Below are positions 1-9,191 of a stretch of DNA of 34,306 nt, in pieces. The translations under genes and the position numbers were made by a program. Position 1 is the stretch's first letter. Every line of letters starts with the position of its first letter. Origin of the DNA: Phallusia fumigata (lineage: Eukaryota > Chordata > Ascidiacea > Phlebobranchia > Ascidiidae); the NCBI GenBank assembly GCA_008931825.1, contig QXVZ01014881.1, positions 1-34,306 on the forward strand, written 5' to 3'. A model generated the notes under the pieces. The model was not told the origin of the DNA, did not search any database, and saw nothing but the letters and a program-made list of their open reading frames with translations.

Positions 1-418
1 AATATTGCAATTTGTCATTAGAAGCTGTGTCAGTTGACAAGGGTCAGCAGAGCAGTAAAGATATGTTAAGTTACCTACTTATTTTGTATTCAAAGAAAGA
101 TGGTTGAAAGGTTGAGATTGTTTAGGGTAGTGATTATACCGAGGCTTCGGTTTGCCAAGTTTGCGATTTTGACGATTCGGATTCGAATACCGCACTTTTA
201 CGCACTCAAAAAATAACGTTCTGCAACGCAACACCAACAATAGTGTCCGTGCCTCATCAGTGATTGTTATTGGCAAAAACGATGTTTGTATTTAAGCCAC
301 AAAAGTAAGGGTACGGATAATTTAATAAGTGTAGAAATCAAGTAAGACGACAAATGAGTAAATAGTACCGAGCAGATCACTGGTGACTTTTTTATTACAG
401 CAATGCGTAACTCAAACA
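1..418. other. Upstream region of copy A
   Basis: No gene is seen. From about 370 the sequence aligns with the region just before copy C, including an acceptor-like tract ending at 400. No TATA box can be assigned with confidence. Confidence 0.4.
386..401 (+). promoter_or_regulatory. Acceptor-like tract upstream of copy A start
   Basis: A T-rich tract ending in TTATTACAG at 400 lies 18 bases before the ATG and is conserved at the same place in copy C. It could be the acceptor of a 5' UTR intron or a spliced-leader trans-splice site, which tunicates use. Seen: tract and conservation. Inferred: function. Confidence 0.4.
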
Positions 419-3400
419 ATGTCTTTAAACCTGACGTGGAGCTTCACGTTACCATTGAGTGTACCGCAACAAGGTGTTGGGACTCCATTGGGGCTATCAG
501 TTCAGGATAGAGTAATTGTGGCAGTGATTCCGCAGCCAATTCCATCCCCTGCGAAGACCAATTACAATGTCATACAAACGTTAGGTCCAACAAACGCCAA
601 CAGCTCTGGAAGTGCTACCTTGAATGTTTCCACGTCAAGCAACGTCAGTGGTCCTGCGTCATACACATATCGCAACGTCACTATCACCAAGTTGTGCGGC
701 TTTCCCGCATTTTGTTCCAGCAAGGCCTACAGCGCATGCGCGAACACGCCTCTGTGCGCATGCGCAGAATGCAGCAAGACAGGAGCGGGATTTTTCGTGT
801 TCTTTGTTGTCCTGCTTGGCCTGGCTTGCGTGTTCGGCAACGTACTTGTAATGGCGGTGTTGAAGAAACTCGGGCTCCGTCAAAGTTTCAACAAAATGAA
901 ATTCTCTTTGGCGGTGGCGGATTTCCTCACAGGTAAATGAGTTGACAAAAGGGAAACGTCTTCTCTGTTCATCAGAGTTGTGTTCGAGTCACGGGTGAAA
1001 TCGAGTCATTTAAACAGCGAGTCAAGTCGGAGTCGCTGCGGGTGATAACACGTGACAAGTCGAGGTTTTGACGAGTTCTTTGCTCGGCATTGTCATAGTT
1101 GATTAAATAAAGCTCGCTTATCAACCCGCTTTAATATAGACGTCCATCTAGGCAGGGGCCGGCAACTCTGCCCAAGTTGGCACGCGAGGTGGTTTACGAG
1201 TTCATATTCTAAAAGTTTTGAGCCAAGTTAAGCGACTTTTTGGATTTTTAACCCTGATTTTTTAAGCGCAACCGCAGCTACAGCGACCTACAAAGAGCTC
1301 GTGCCAACCAGATTTAACGCAGAAACATGAAGCAGTGACGTTATCAACATGACACGCGAAGTCATTAAGATTTTGACATAATTTGTAAACTGGCACGCTG
1401 CGTTCAAAAGTGACACAAACTTAAGCAACTTTCTCAGTTGTCCAGCTTCTGCTGGTGTTAATGTACAAATTCAAAGTTGAATGCTGTTCCTATATACGAG
1501 TTATATCTATCAAGTTAAGTTATGTTTTACCAGTGACAATAGGGTTTCGACTTAAAACTGTAAACGTCATTTTTGCGATTCCGGTTCATTCTGTTTAGAT
1601 TTTAATTATTTTTCTCAGGTGTCCAGCTACTTGTGGTGTCAATGCACAACTTCAGTTGGACGATGAACGTTTCATCGAGCGAACTGGATCGGCGCCAACT
1701 CTTACTCCGCGGCTCTTCCCAAGCCGCCGCGGGAGGAATCTTCCTCCTGCTCACCTTCACCAGCTCTTTGTACCACCTAGTGATTATGGGAGCGCAGCGC
1801 TTGTACGCCATCAAGTGGCCGTTGCATTTTCGCAATCAGCGAAGTTACCAAGTTTACATCGGTTTGGCGGCGGCGTGGAGTCTTGCTTTGATATCCAGCA
1901 CCGTTCCAGGTAATAGAATTAATCAAGCTTCAAAATGCAAGGAGACTTTGTACATCAAAAAGTCGGTGTTACTCGTAACCATCCGAAACCAAGTGGTTGT
2001 CCTTTTAAAGTGATCAGTTAAGCTTTAAAATACTTTTTCTTGGCTCTTCCTTTGAATGCCAGTTCAACTTCAAATCAAATTTAAGTTGTTTTCAAAATAT
2101 GTCACAGTTAGGTGTACAAAGCTCGCTTAGAAACCCACTTTAAGCGTTCAGCATCGTACTTGAAACTTCCATGCACATCATGGCAACCACAATAACCCAT
2201 CTGATGTTACATTTTCATATATTTTGTATTTTTCGCAGCATGGTTCCCAGAGTCTCTGGTCTACACTTACCAACACACAATATTCCTGTTCTACGTTTCA
2301 AACACCAGTGTTTCGGCCCATGGAGGAAATTACACCACCCTCATTGCTATGATGGTCTGCTTCTTTATAATTCCCTACTTGGCAATGGTAAATATGGTTT
2401 GTCGCTGGGATGCATTTTTTTATTATTCGTTTTCTGGTAGTGTAGCTTTGCTTCATAAAACAGAAAAACTTTTTATTGTTTTTAAAAGCTTCTATGCAAA
2501 AGATTCTTTTCTTTGAATTAAAAATCTTACAAGTTTAAATTATTACGCAAAATTTCTTTTAAATTAAAATCTAACCCAATATCACTGGGTTTGTTTCAGA
2601 CTTGTGGCACTTTCGTTACTTTGCATTCCGTCCATTCCAACATGACGAAGTCAAAGCAACTCAAGCATGACAAGTCAGCCAATCAGAAAGCGAAGAAAGC
2701 CGACAACAAGGAAATTCAAATCTGCGTGACGGTCGCTCTGATGCAGCTTGGTTTCACAATTACCATTAGTAAGTGAATTAGTTGCAGTAATTCGTTTGTC
2801 AAGTAACTTTGCAAGGTTACACCAATTTGGCAATTTTTCGTCAAATTACTGTGCCAGGTAACAATAAAATTTATGTTAGTCAAAAATAGAATTATTTTAG
2901 GAAGAAAAGAGACAGACATGAAATGGATCTCGAACCATAACTGCCAGATAGCTTGTATATAATGAAAGTATTGTATTGTAAACGTTTCGACAATCGCTGT
3001 TGTCATCATCAGTGCATAATGCATTGAATATACACAAGTCTCTGACAGTTATGTTTGAAAAAGACCCACAATTTCTGATTATTTTTGTATCATTTTTCAG
3101 TTCCGCTGATCGTCGTAAACGTCCTGTTCTACGGGAATTCCCTAACATGCGACACGGCCTCACTCCCGTTCATGTTGTGTTTCTATCTCAGTATGTCGAA
3201 CAGGTAAACGCATGCACAGATTGAATATCTGCACGCGCCACGGCTATTGGCTAATATTTTGCCACGTGACAGTTGTAGAAGTTGACCGATGAAAAAAATA
3301 CTCTGTTTCTGCTAAATGTCCTTCATTAATGCGTCCTTTTTCGAAAGTTTGTAGAAGCGGGTTGCGGACGAGCTTTGTGTGGTCAACCGTACAAGAGTTT

Positions 3401-4128
3401 TTTAACAGCGACCAAACCTACACCAGTTATATGAAAATGGGTTCACTAGGAATAAAATTTCCCTAGTTCCCCCCAAAGACCCTTCTCCCGGGTCCGAATT
3501 GATCCAAAAACATCTGCTTTATAAATTTGCCCTGACTGGCCATTCGCATGGAAAACAAAACTTCCTTTTTTGCCCTCTGCAAAACCTTGTTGGAAGTTTA
3601 AGTTGAACAATTTTGGTATAATGTGTAAAATAAATAAGGCACGAAAAGGGGGAAACGCCGCTACAGGCCACTGCACAAAGCTCGTTCCTGAACCCGCTTT
3701 CGCCAAGCAAGTGCAAAATAACACGCCAAGATACCCGGGTAAATTGTGTGACAGCTTTGTAACCCGTTGGATTGGCCCAATTTAAAGTCCCAACTTTAAA
3801 GAATCGAAAAAATCATTTAGCAATATCGAGCAAAACCGCAATGAGGCAGATAGCTCGACGGTGGACTCATTATGAGCGTAACTCATTCAGGCTTTGTTCC
3901 GCCCATCGAGGATAAAAATGAAACAAACAAACGTGGTCAAGTATTAACATCGAAATTGTGTTTCTTCGCAGCTTGGTGAACGTGATAGTTTACAGTTTCC
4001 GAGACAAGAAATTCACCGAGACAGCCCACGACCTTTTGGCGATCTCGATTTGCTGCAAAGGAAAGAAGGACAAGAAGCTTGAATCTTCTGGAGGGACCAG
4101 GACTACCACAGGAACAACCGTACCATGA
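419..4128 (+). CDS. Rhodopsin-like 7TM receptor, copy A (six exons, complete)
   Basis: Exons 419-932, 1619-1909, 2239-2387, 2600-2768, 3101-3203 and 3972-4128 join with consistent phases (1,1,0,1,2) into a 460-residue protein; every intron is GT-AG. The start at 419 is chosen because copy C begins with the same MSLN. The N-terminus is extracellular with five N-glycosylation sequons (N4, N61, N69, N75, N86), no clear signal peptide, and a box of six cysteines (C93, 99, 107, 113, 115, 118). TM1 is about 123-147 with GNVLV. TM2 has LAVAD. TM3 ends in Q231-R232-L with AIKWP after it, in place of DRY. TM6 keeps a proline (P376) but lacks CW. TM7 has N412-V-I-V-Y416 in place of NPxxY. The cytoplasmic tail is short, basic and Thr-rich. 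It is probably a plasma-membrane G-protein-coupled receptor; the ligand is unknown. Family call is firm, subfamily is not. Confidence 0.9.
732..766 (+). promoter_or_regulatory. Paired NRF-1-like palindromes inside exon 1, copy A
   Basis: GCGCATGCGC at 732-741 and TGCGCATGCGCA at 755-766 lie within the codons for the cysteine box. Each matches the NRF-1 consensus YGCGCAYGCGCR or its core, and is alternating purine-pyrimidine. The same pair is at 5665-5699 and 9511-9545. The codons alone may explain them (Ala-Cys-Ala written GCA TGC GCN). Confidence 0.35.
1431..1485 (+). pseudogene. Decayed partial copy of exon 2 in intron 1, copy A
   Basis: TTCTCAGTTGTCCAGCTTCT and the bases after it resemble the acceptor and first about 40 bases of true exon 2 (from 1611). 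Translation in the matching frame gives VQLLLVLMYKF, against VQLLVVSMHNF in the real exon. The similarity fades within about 50 bases. The same relic is in copy C. Confidence 0.55.
2935..3030 (-). mobile_element. Partial palindromic MITE in intron 4, copy A
   Basis: The core at 2980-3010 (AAACGTTTCGACAATCGCTG and onward) is the reverse complement of the core of the complete element at 19981-20119. It is absent from the same intron in copy C. Confidence 0.5.
3785..3932 (+). mobile_element. tRNA-derived SINE body, intron 5 of copy A
   Basis: It shares the body GCAATGAGGCAGATAGCTCG, then GGTGGACTCATT, and a tail of GATAAAAATG plus (AAAC)n with the SINE at 5921-6184. The tRNA-like head is not recognisable here, though copy C has one at the same intron position. 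Confidence 0.6.
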
Positions 4129-5309
4129 AAAGTGGAAACCTGCAGTGTTAAGTGCTTGGCACCAGTCAAAAGTCCCACGTTGAAAAATGTTTGTTGTATA
4201 TAATTCCTCTTGTGGTGATCTGAATTAAATCAAAAATTATACATAGTTTGCCAAATATTACAATAAAAAAGTTGTTGTAAAATAATTCCTTTGTTGCAAG
4301 GTTAAACAAACTCCATGACGTAATCAGTTGGGGAATGACGTCATTGGCTTTGTTCGTTTGTGATTATGATGTTCGATTGTTGCGTGCTCTTTCATTGACT
4401 TGTACTTTGTCTGAACTTAGCGTTTCTCGAAAACGTTTTGAAATAAATTTAAAGTTAGCCACGTCAAAAAAGAGGCCAAAGCGGGGTTAGAACTCACAAC
4501 CTTCTGTTTTACCACGGTATTTTTACCACGAAGTAATCTTGGCTCAGATTCTACACCACGCATGATATTTGTCTGCCTAAAGCGGGCATCCGAACAAGTT
4601 TCGTGCAGCCAACCATAGCGCTCAACTTACCGGCACTACACAGTTTTCAAATTAGCTTGTTTCAGTCAAAAACGTTTTGTTTCGTAAAAGCTTGATCCAG
4701 GTATAAGAACAGTACAAATAGGTTAATAATTGCAAGGCTTGCAATATACAGGTCTGGGTTTGTCTTCAAAACAGTCAGATAACGGATACAGCCTACACAA
4801 CAGGTTTGTCTATATCAGGATGCTATGTGCCGCCTCAGTGTCACGCTAAATGTAACTAAACAAATGCATTAGAGCATTGAACATGTTGTGCCAATAGATT
4901 GAGTGGAGAAAATAGAAAAAGGGTAGAAATACAGGAAAGACAACTAGAGGGTCGCAAAGTTGTATCCTAACTTTAAGTTTGCAAGATTGTGTTGTGAGGA
5001 AAGATGTTACAGGTTTTTCAATGTTGCGATAAATGAACGCAAAGCTTTTGGAAAAGTAAGTTACTTTGGCATAATTCACGTTCATTTTACACCAATACTA
5101 ACTGTGTGCAGTGTGCAGTAGTGCCTGAGTAATAAAATAGTTGTTGCATGTTTTTTTGCAGTGAGGCGCAATCGTTCAATATGTTCCTTTAGAGCACCGA
5201 AAAACTTTAGCAAATTTGGTATTGCTTTTTTGCAAAAAAAACATAAACAAATTACTTTCTTCTTTCGGACTAAGAAAACTACTGTTGTTGTTCCTTCCCT
5301 GACTACGTC
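4129..5309. repeat. Spacer between copies A and B with spacer-repeat copy 1
   Basis: The first 350 bases align with the 3' flank of copy C, including a CRE-like TGACGTCA near 4337. About 4730-4995 is the first, shortest copy of the spacer repeat (CAGATAACGGATACAGCCTA and following). No gene is seen. Confidence 0.55.
4262..4267 (+). terminator. Polyadenylation signal, copy A
   Basis: AATAAA lies 134 bases after the stop codon, in sequence conserved with copy C. Confidence 0.65.
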
Positions 5310-7087
5310 ATGACGTTGCAAAATGAAATCGCTGCAAACGTTTCAAATCGACGTGTCGTGGTGCACGGTCTCAATATTGACCGAATAGAGCAAATTTTCC
5401 ATTATTACAGCTTGGCAAACGTGAACATCATCGACTTGCCATTGTTGCCAACAAACAACAATAACGGTGGGCATGCTAGTAACAGCAGCAATGACAACGG
5501 GTTCGTCAATTTTACCGCGCAAGGTACCAATACAAACGGCAACACCTCCGAATTTTTTGCAACAAACAATTTGACAGTTGGATTTCACAGCAGTATCACC
5601 ATTTCAAACTTTACCACTTCAAAGTTATGCGGTTTTCCTGCCTTTTGTTCCAGCAAGGCCTACAGCGCATGCGCGAACACACCTCTGTGCGCATGCGCAG
5701 AATGCAGCAATACAGGAGCGGGATTTTTCGTATTCTTTGTTGTCCTGCTTGGTCTGGCTTGTGTGTTCGGCAACGTACTTGTAATGGCGGTGTTAAAGAA
5801 ACTCGGGCTCCGTCAAAGTTTCAACAAAATGAAGTTTTCTTCGGCGGTAGCGGATTTCCTCACAGGTAAATGAGTTGAAGTTATCTTAACATGATATGAC
5901 AGACAAAACATTAAGATTCGAACCAAGATGACCGAGTGGTCAGCGCGACTGCCTTGTGCTCGCAAGGTTATGGGTTCTAATCCTGTCTTGGTTGCTTGTC
6001 TTTTCCTGGGTAAGAACAATTTTCCCCAAACCAGTGAACCCGCTGCGTTGACCTAAATTGACAAAAAAAATGATCAAACGGAACTGCAATGAGGCAGGTA
6101 GCTCGACGATGGACTCATTGCGAGCAAAACGCATTCAGGGGTTGTCCTACCACCCAAAGATAAAAATGAAAAGAAGAAACAAACATGTTTTGCCGGCAGT
6201 AATATTAGGAATTTGAGGCAAATAATAAACGATATTTTTTGCCATTCTGTTCATTCTCTACAGATTTTGATCATTTTTCTCAGGCGTCCAGCTACTTGTG
6301 GTGTCAATGTACAACTTCAGTTGGACGATGAACGTTTCATCAAGCGAACTGGATCGGCACCAACTCTCACTCCGCGGCTCCTCCCAAGCCACAGTNGCCA
6401 AATACAAAGCAAAAATTATAAACCTCAGCATTAACTGTTTACATTTAAACACCTTCTTCTTATTCCAGTTCCTTTTATCGTGGTGTGTGCCCTGATTTAC
6501 GGGAATTCCCTAACATGCGACACTGCCTCACTCCCGTTCATGTTGTGTTTCTATCTCAGTATGTCGAACAGGTAAACTGATTGAGTTTAAATAACTTCTG
6601 ACACAATTCACGTTCCGATGTAGTTATCTGAATCGGGTGACCGTAGCAGGTTGTCGGTATTTTGTCCACAATTGGCGAAAAAATACCATACTTTTGTAGC
6701 CACGTTATTTTTTTACTTGCAACTCGACAAGAACTGTTTTTGTTCGAATTCGGACGGCGACGTCTTACTTTCTGCATAAAAAACACAAGAGGCAGAGCTG
6801 GGAATAAAACCCTTAACCTTGCGACTATAGGGCGGTTGATATGATTCATCAACCTTCTTAACAAAACTTTTTGCATTTACTATGTGATCGCAAAGTCATT
6901 CAGATAAGGAAACAAAATATCATTTTTTTTCAGCTTGGTGAACGTGGTAGTTTACAGTTTTCGTGACAAGAACTTTAAAAAACCAGCAAGAGAGCTTTTC
7001 GAATTACCAAGTATCTGCAAGAAGAAGGAAGACAAACAGATTAACTTCCCTGGCGGAAGCAAAAAAACAAACTCAACATCTGTGTAA
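5310..7087 (+). CDS. Rhodopsin-like 7TM receptor, copy B (interrupted by assembly gap)
   Basis: Recognisable exons are 5310-5865 (exon 1), 6284 to the N at 6396 (first part of exon 2), 6469-6571 (exon 5) and 6934-7087 (exon 6, ending TAA). The rest of exon 2 and all of exons 3 and 4 are missing, that is late TM3 to TM6. The sequence right of the N is already the end of intron 4, so the N most likely replaces about 1.3 kb of unassembled DNA, judged from copy A. The N-terminus is unrelated to copies A and C until the cysteine box. It is Asn-rich with several sequons (NSS, NFT, NTS, NLT). From LCGFPAFC onward exon 1 is nearly identical to A and C. TM7 again reads NVVVY. A pyrimidine tract and CAG at 5151-5161 could be a 5' UTR or trans-splice acceptor. 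A true internal deletion, making this a pseudogene, cannot be excluded. Confidence 0.8.
5921..6184 (+). mobile_element. tRNA-derived SINE, intron 1 of copy B (best-preserved copy)
   Basis: The head at 5921-5993 folds as a tRNA. The acceptor arms AACCAAG and CTTGGTT pair over 7 bp. The A box is TGACCGAGTGG at 5929-5939 and the B box is GGTTCTAATCC at 5973-5983. The anticodon-like stem is CCTTG/CAAGG. The D-arm type (CCGAGTGG) points to a Ser or Leu tRNA ancestor. An unrelated body follows, then an (AAAC)-like tail. It is a SINE rather than a functional tRNA, because the body recurs at 3785, 11751 and 12609. Confidence 0.75.
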
Positions 7088-7158
7088 AAAATCCATTTAG
7101 TTTAAAACGTGTCAAGATTGCTAGACCCACTCTACACTGATACCGGAACAACGTATAC

Positions 7159-7164
7159 AATAAA
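7159..7164 (+). terminator. Polyadenylation signal, copy B
   Basis: AATAAA lies 72 bases after the stop codon of copy B. Confidence 0.6.
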
Positions 7165-7179
7165 CGGTGTTAATAGTGC

Positions 7180-8310
7180 TACAGTGGTACAGAGGCGATG
7201 CTTTTGAACATAGTGAAGTCTTCTCACAAAGTCTGCATATTTTTTTGTTTCAAACTTGTTTTCGCTTGTGTTTTTATATTACGGTGCAAAGTGTTTTTTA
7301 ATTTGGCCTGCAGAGGATAAACAAGCTTTTAAATTTTAAAAATTAAACATTGCCAACAAAATATTTAAGCGATGTCTGCTTCACTAAATTGGACAGGAAA
7401 TAACTGTGCCACAAGGTGACGCCAGAGTTTTAATCTTGAAACAAAAGTGTTTCATGTTTGTAAAACTTTGCTGTGTGTTGCGTTTGTCCTGATTTTGTGG
7501 TTGCACTTAACCACATAGCGTTTATTCTGATCCTTATATTCCGGTTTTTATGCTGTATGCGTTATTATATTCATCAATTCGGCATCTAACTGACTGTGTA
7601 CCTTGTCTCAGGTTGTGCACCACGCACGTTACAGCGATTACAGTCTCAGCTTCAAAAGCTTCAAACTGTCAACTGGTCGGTTCATGCAAGGCTTCTCCAC
7701 ACTTGAAAGCACAATATACAGAACAAGTTTTGTCTTCACATAGCCAGATAACGGAAACAGCCTACACAGCAGGTTTGTCTATATCAGGAAGCTGTGTGCC
7801 GCCTTAGTACCACGCCAAATGTAACTAAACAAATGCAGAAGAACGACTGGCGTTAAACATGTTTAGCAGATAGATAGAGGGGAGATAAGGGAAAAGGGGG
7901 ACTGTGGAAAAACAATGCGATGGTTGAAAAGTTGTTTGCCAAGTTTAGGCTTACAAGAAGGAATTTTGTTTTAGTACATGAATAACTGTGACTTTACGGC
8001 CGAATTTGTTCCTTAAAGAAAGCGGGACAAAAAAATTCGGGCTACCCGGAGATAGCTGCTAACGTTAAAACGTTATGAGGCGCAAAAAGGTTTTGGGCGT
8101 AATTGGCGGATCGAGGTTGAACGCGCTGCAGCTACACCGTCATTAGTAACGGTGACGTGGCTCACAAGAGAGTGAGTTTGACGCAGTATGAGAAATTGTT
8201 CGTTGCAATAAGCTGCTGAATACTATTGCAAGGCAAATATCATTTTTACCCAGCTGAGAAAGTTGTTGATCAAAAACTCCTCAAACCGAGATTTTAAAAG
8301 CCATTTAGGC
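7180..8310. repeat. Spacer repeat copy 2, after receptor copy B
   Basis: It aligns over about 1.1 kb with 14060-15270, sharing for example CCACATAGCGTTTATTCTGA and GGAGATAGCTGCTAACGTTA. It lies directly 3' of copy B and holds no conserved ORF. Confidence 0.7.
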
Positions 8311-9158
8311 CTGGTGACGCATGAATGCATTCGAACCCAATTCAAATTGTAAGAACCTGTTAATGTAACAATTTGTTAATCCACCTACTGTATTTGAATG
8401 TACGAGTTATTGTATTACGTTATACTTGCATCTTCGTAAATTTGTTACGTATACCGTAAATTCTTATTATTTCTCAAAGCTAAACAATTGATTACCTACA
8501 GCTGTGATCATCGGAGTATGCTTATAAGAGGCTTGCAAAAACGTGCTTTCGTCTTTTTGTTCAAAAAATTCATCTTATTTATATGGGATTTGGCAACTAT
8601 GAATACTGTTTGCTGTTCATTTGAATACCTAGTCCGCAAAAATCCTTCAACCAATCGAAAATACGAATACAACTAACTATTTAGTTGAATACTATTCGAA
8701 CCATAGGTCATAGAAATTTCTTCATCAATTCTTGAAAACGAATACATGAATTATACAGTCAGTTCGAATACGATTCGAATTGCTGGCGCTCAGAAACCAC
8801 GTAAATATTCATGAATACGAATTCATCTAATCATGTATTCAGATGCGTGTAATGTGTATTCGACCCATGACTGAGTAAGCCGACACTTGAAAGTAAAAAT
8901 ACATTACAGCAGCCCGTCCATGGTCGCAAACATCGTTGGTTGCTGTCCCTTTACTAGTTCATCAGCAGTGCGTTCACGAAACTCGTCAAGTGACCTGTTA
9001 CTCAGCTGTGCGGATTTGTTAGTGACTGGCCACTCTTTGCAATTTGGCAACAGAAAATAGGTTTTTCCCTTTGTCCTTTTGGGCCGTCGTAGTTACATCG
9101 TGCTTTTATTTTTTAAATTTTCTCTGATTTTAGCCACCTTGACAGACAACTGGTTTTA
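8311..9158. other. Intergenic stretch before copy C with GAATAC-rich region
   Basis: No gene is seen. From about 8625 to 8865 the motif GAATAC and its complement GTATTC recur many times in A+T-rich DNA, suggesting a decayed transposon end or internal repeat. Confidence 0.35.
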
Positions 9159-9174
9159 GACTTTTTAGTACAGC
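9159..9174 (+). promoter_or_regulatory. Acceptor-like tract upstream of copy C start
   Basis: The tract CTTTTTAGTACAG ends at 9173, 18 bases before the ATG at 9192, and matches the site before copy A. Same interpretation: 5' UTR intron acceptor or spliced-leader acceptor. Confidence 0.4.
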
Positions 9175-9191
9175 ATTGCTTAACTCGAACA

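Noticed and set aside
624..936. Other-frame ORFs over receptor exon 1 (also at 5578-5869 and 9403-9715)
   Set aside because: They are shadows of the real frame; their conservation follows from DNA identity of the paralogues.
5921..5993. Functional tRNA-Ser or tRNA-Leu gene
   Set aside because: The fold is good but the anticodon loop has only six bases, there is no long variable arm, and the sequence continues into a SINE body found in three other places.
7550..7807. 85-residue + strand ORF in the spacer
   Set aside because: The homologous spacer copy near 14427 has stop codons in the same frame, and the protein has no recognisable feature.
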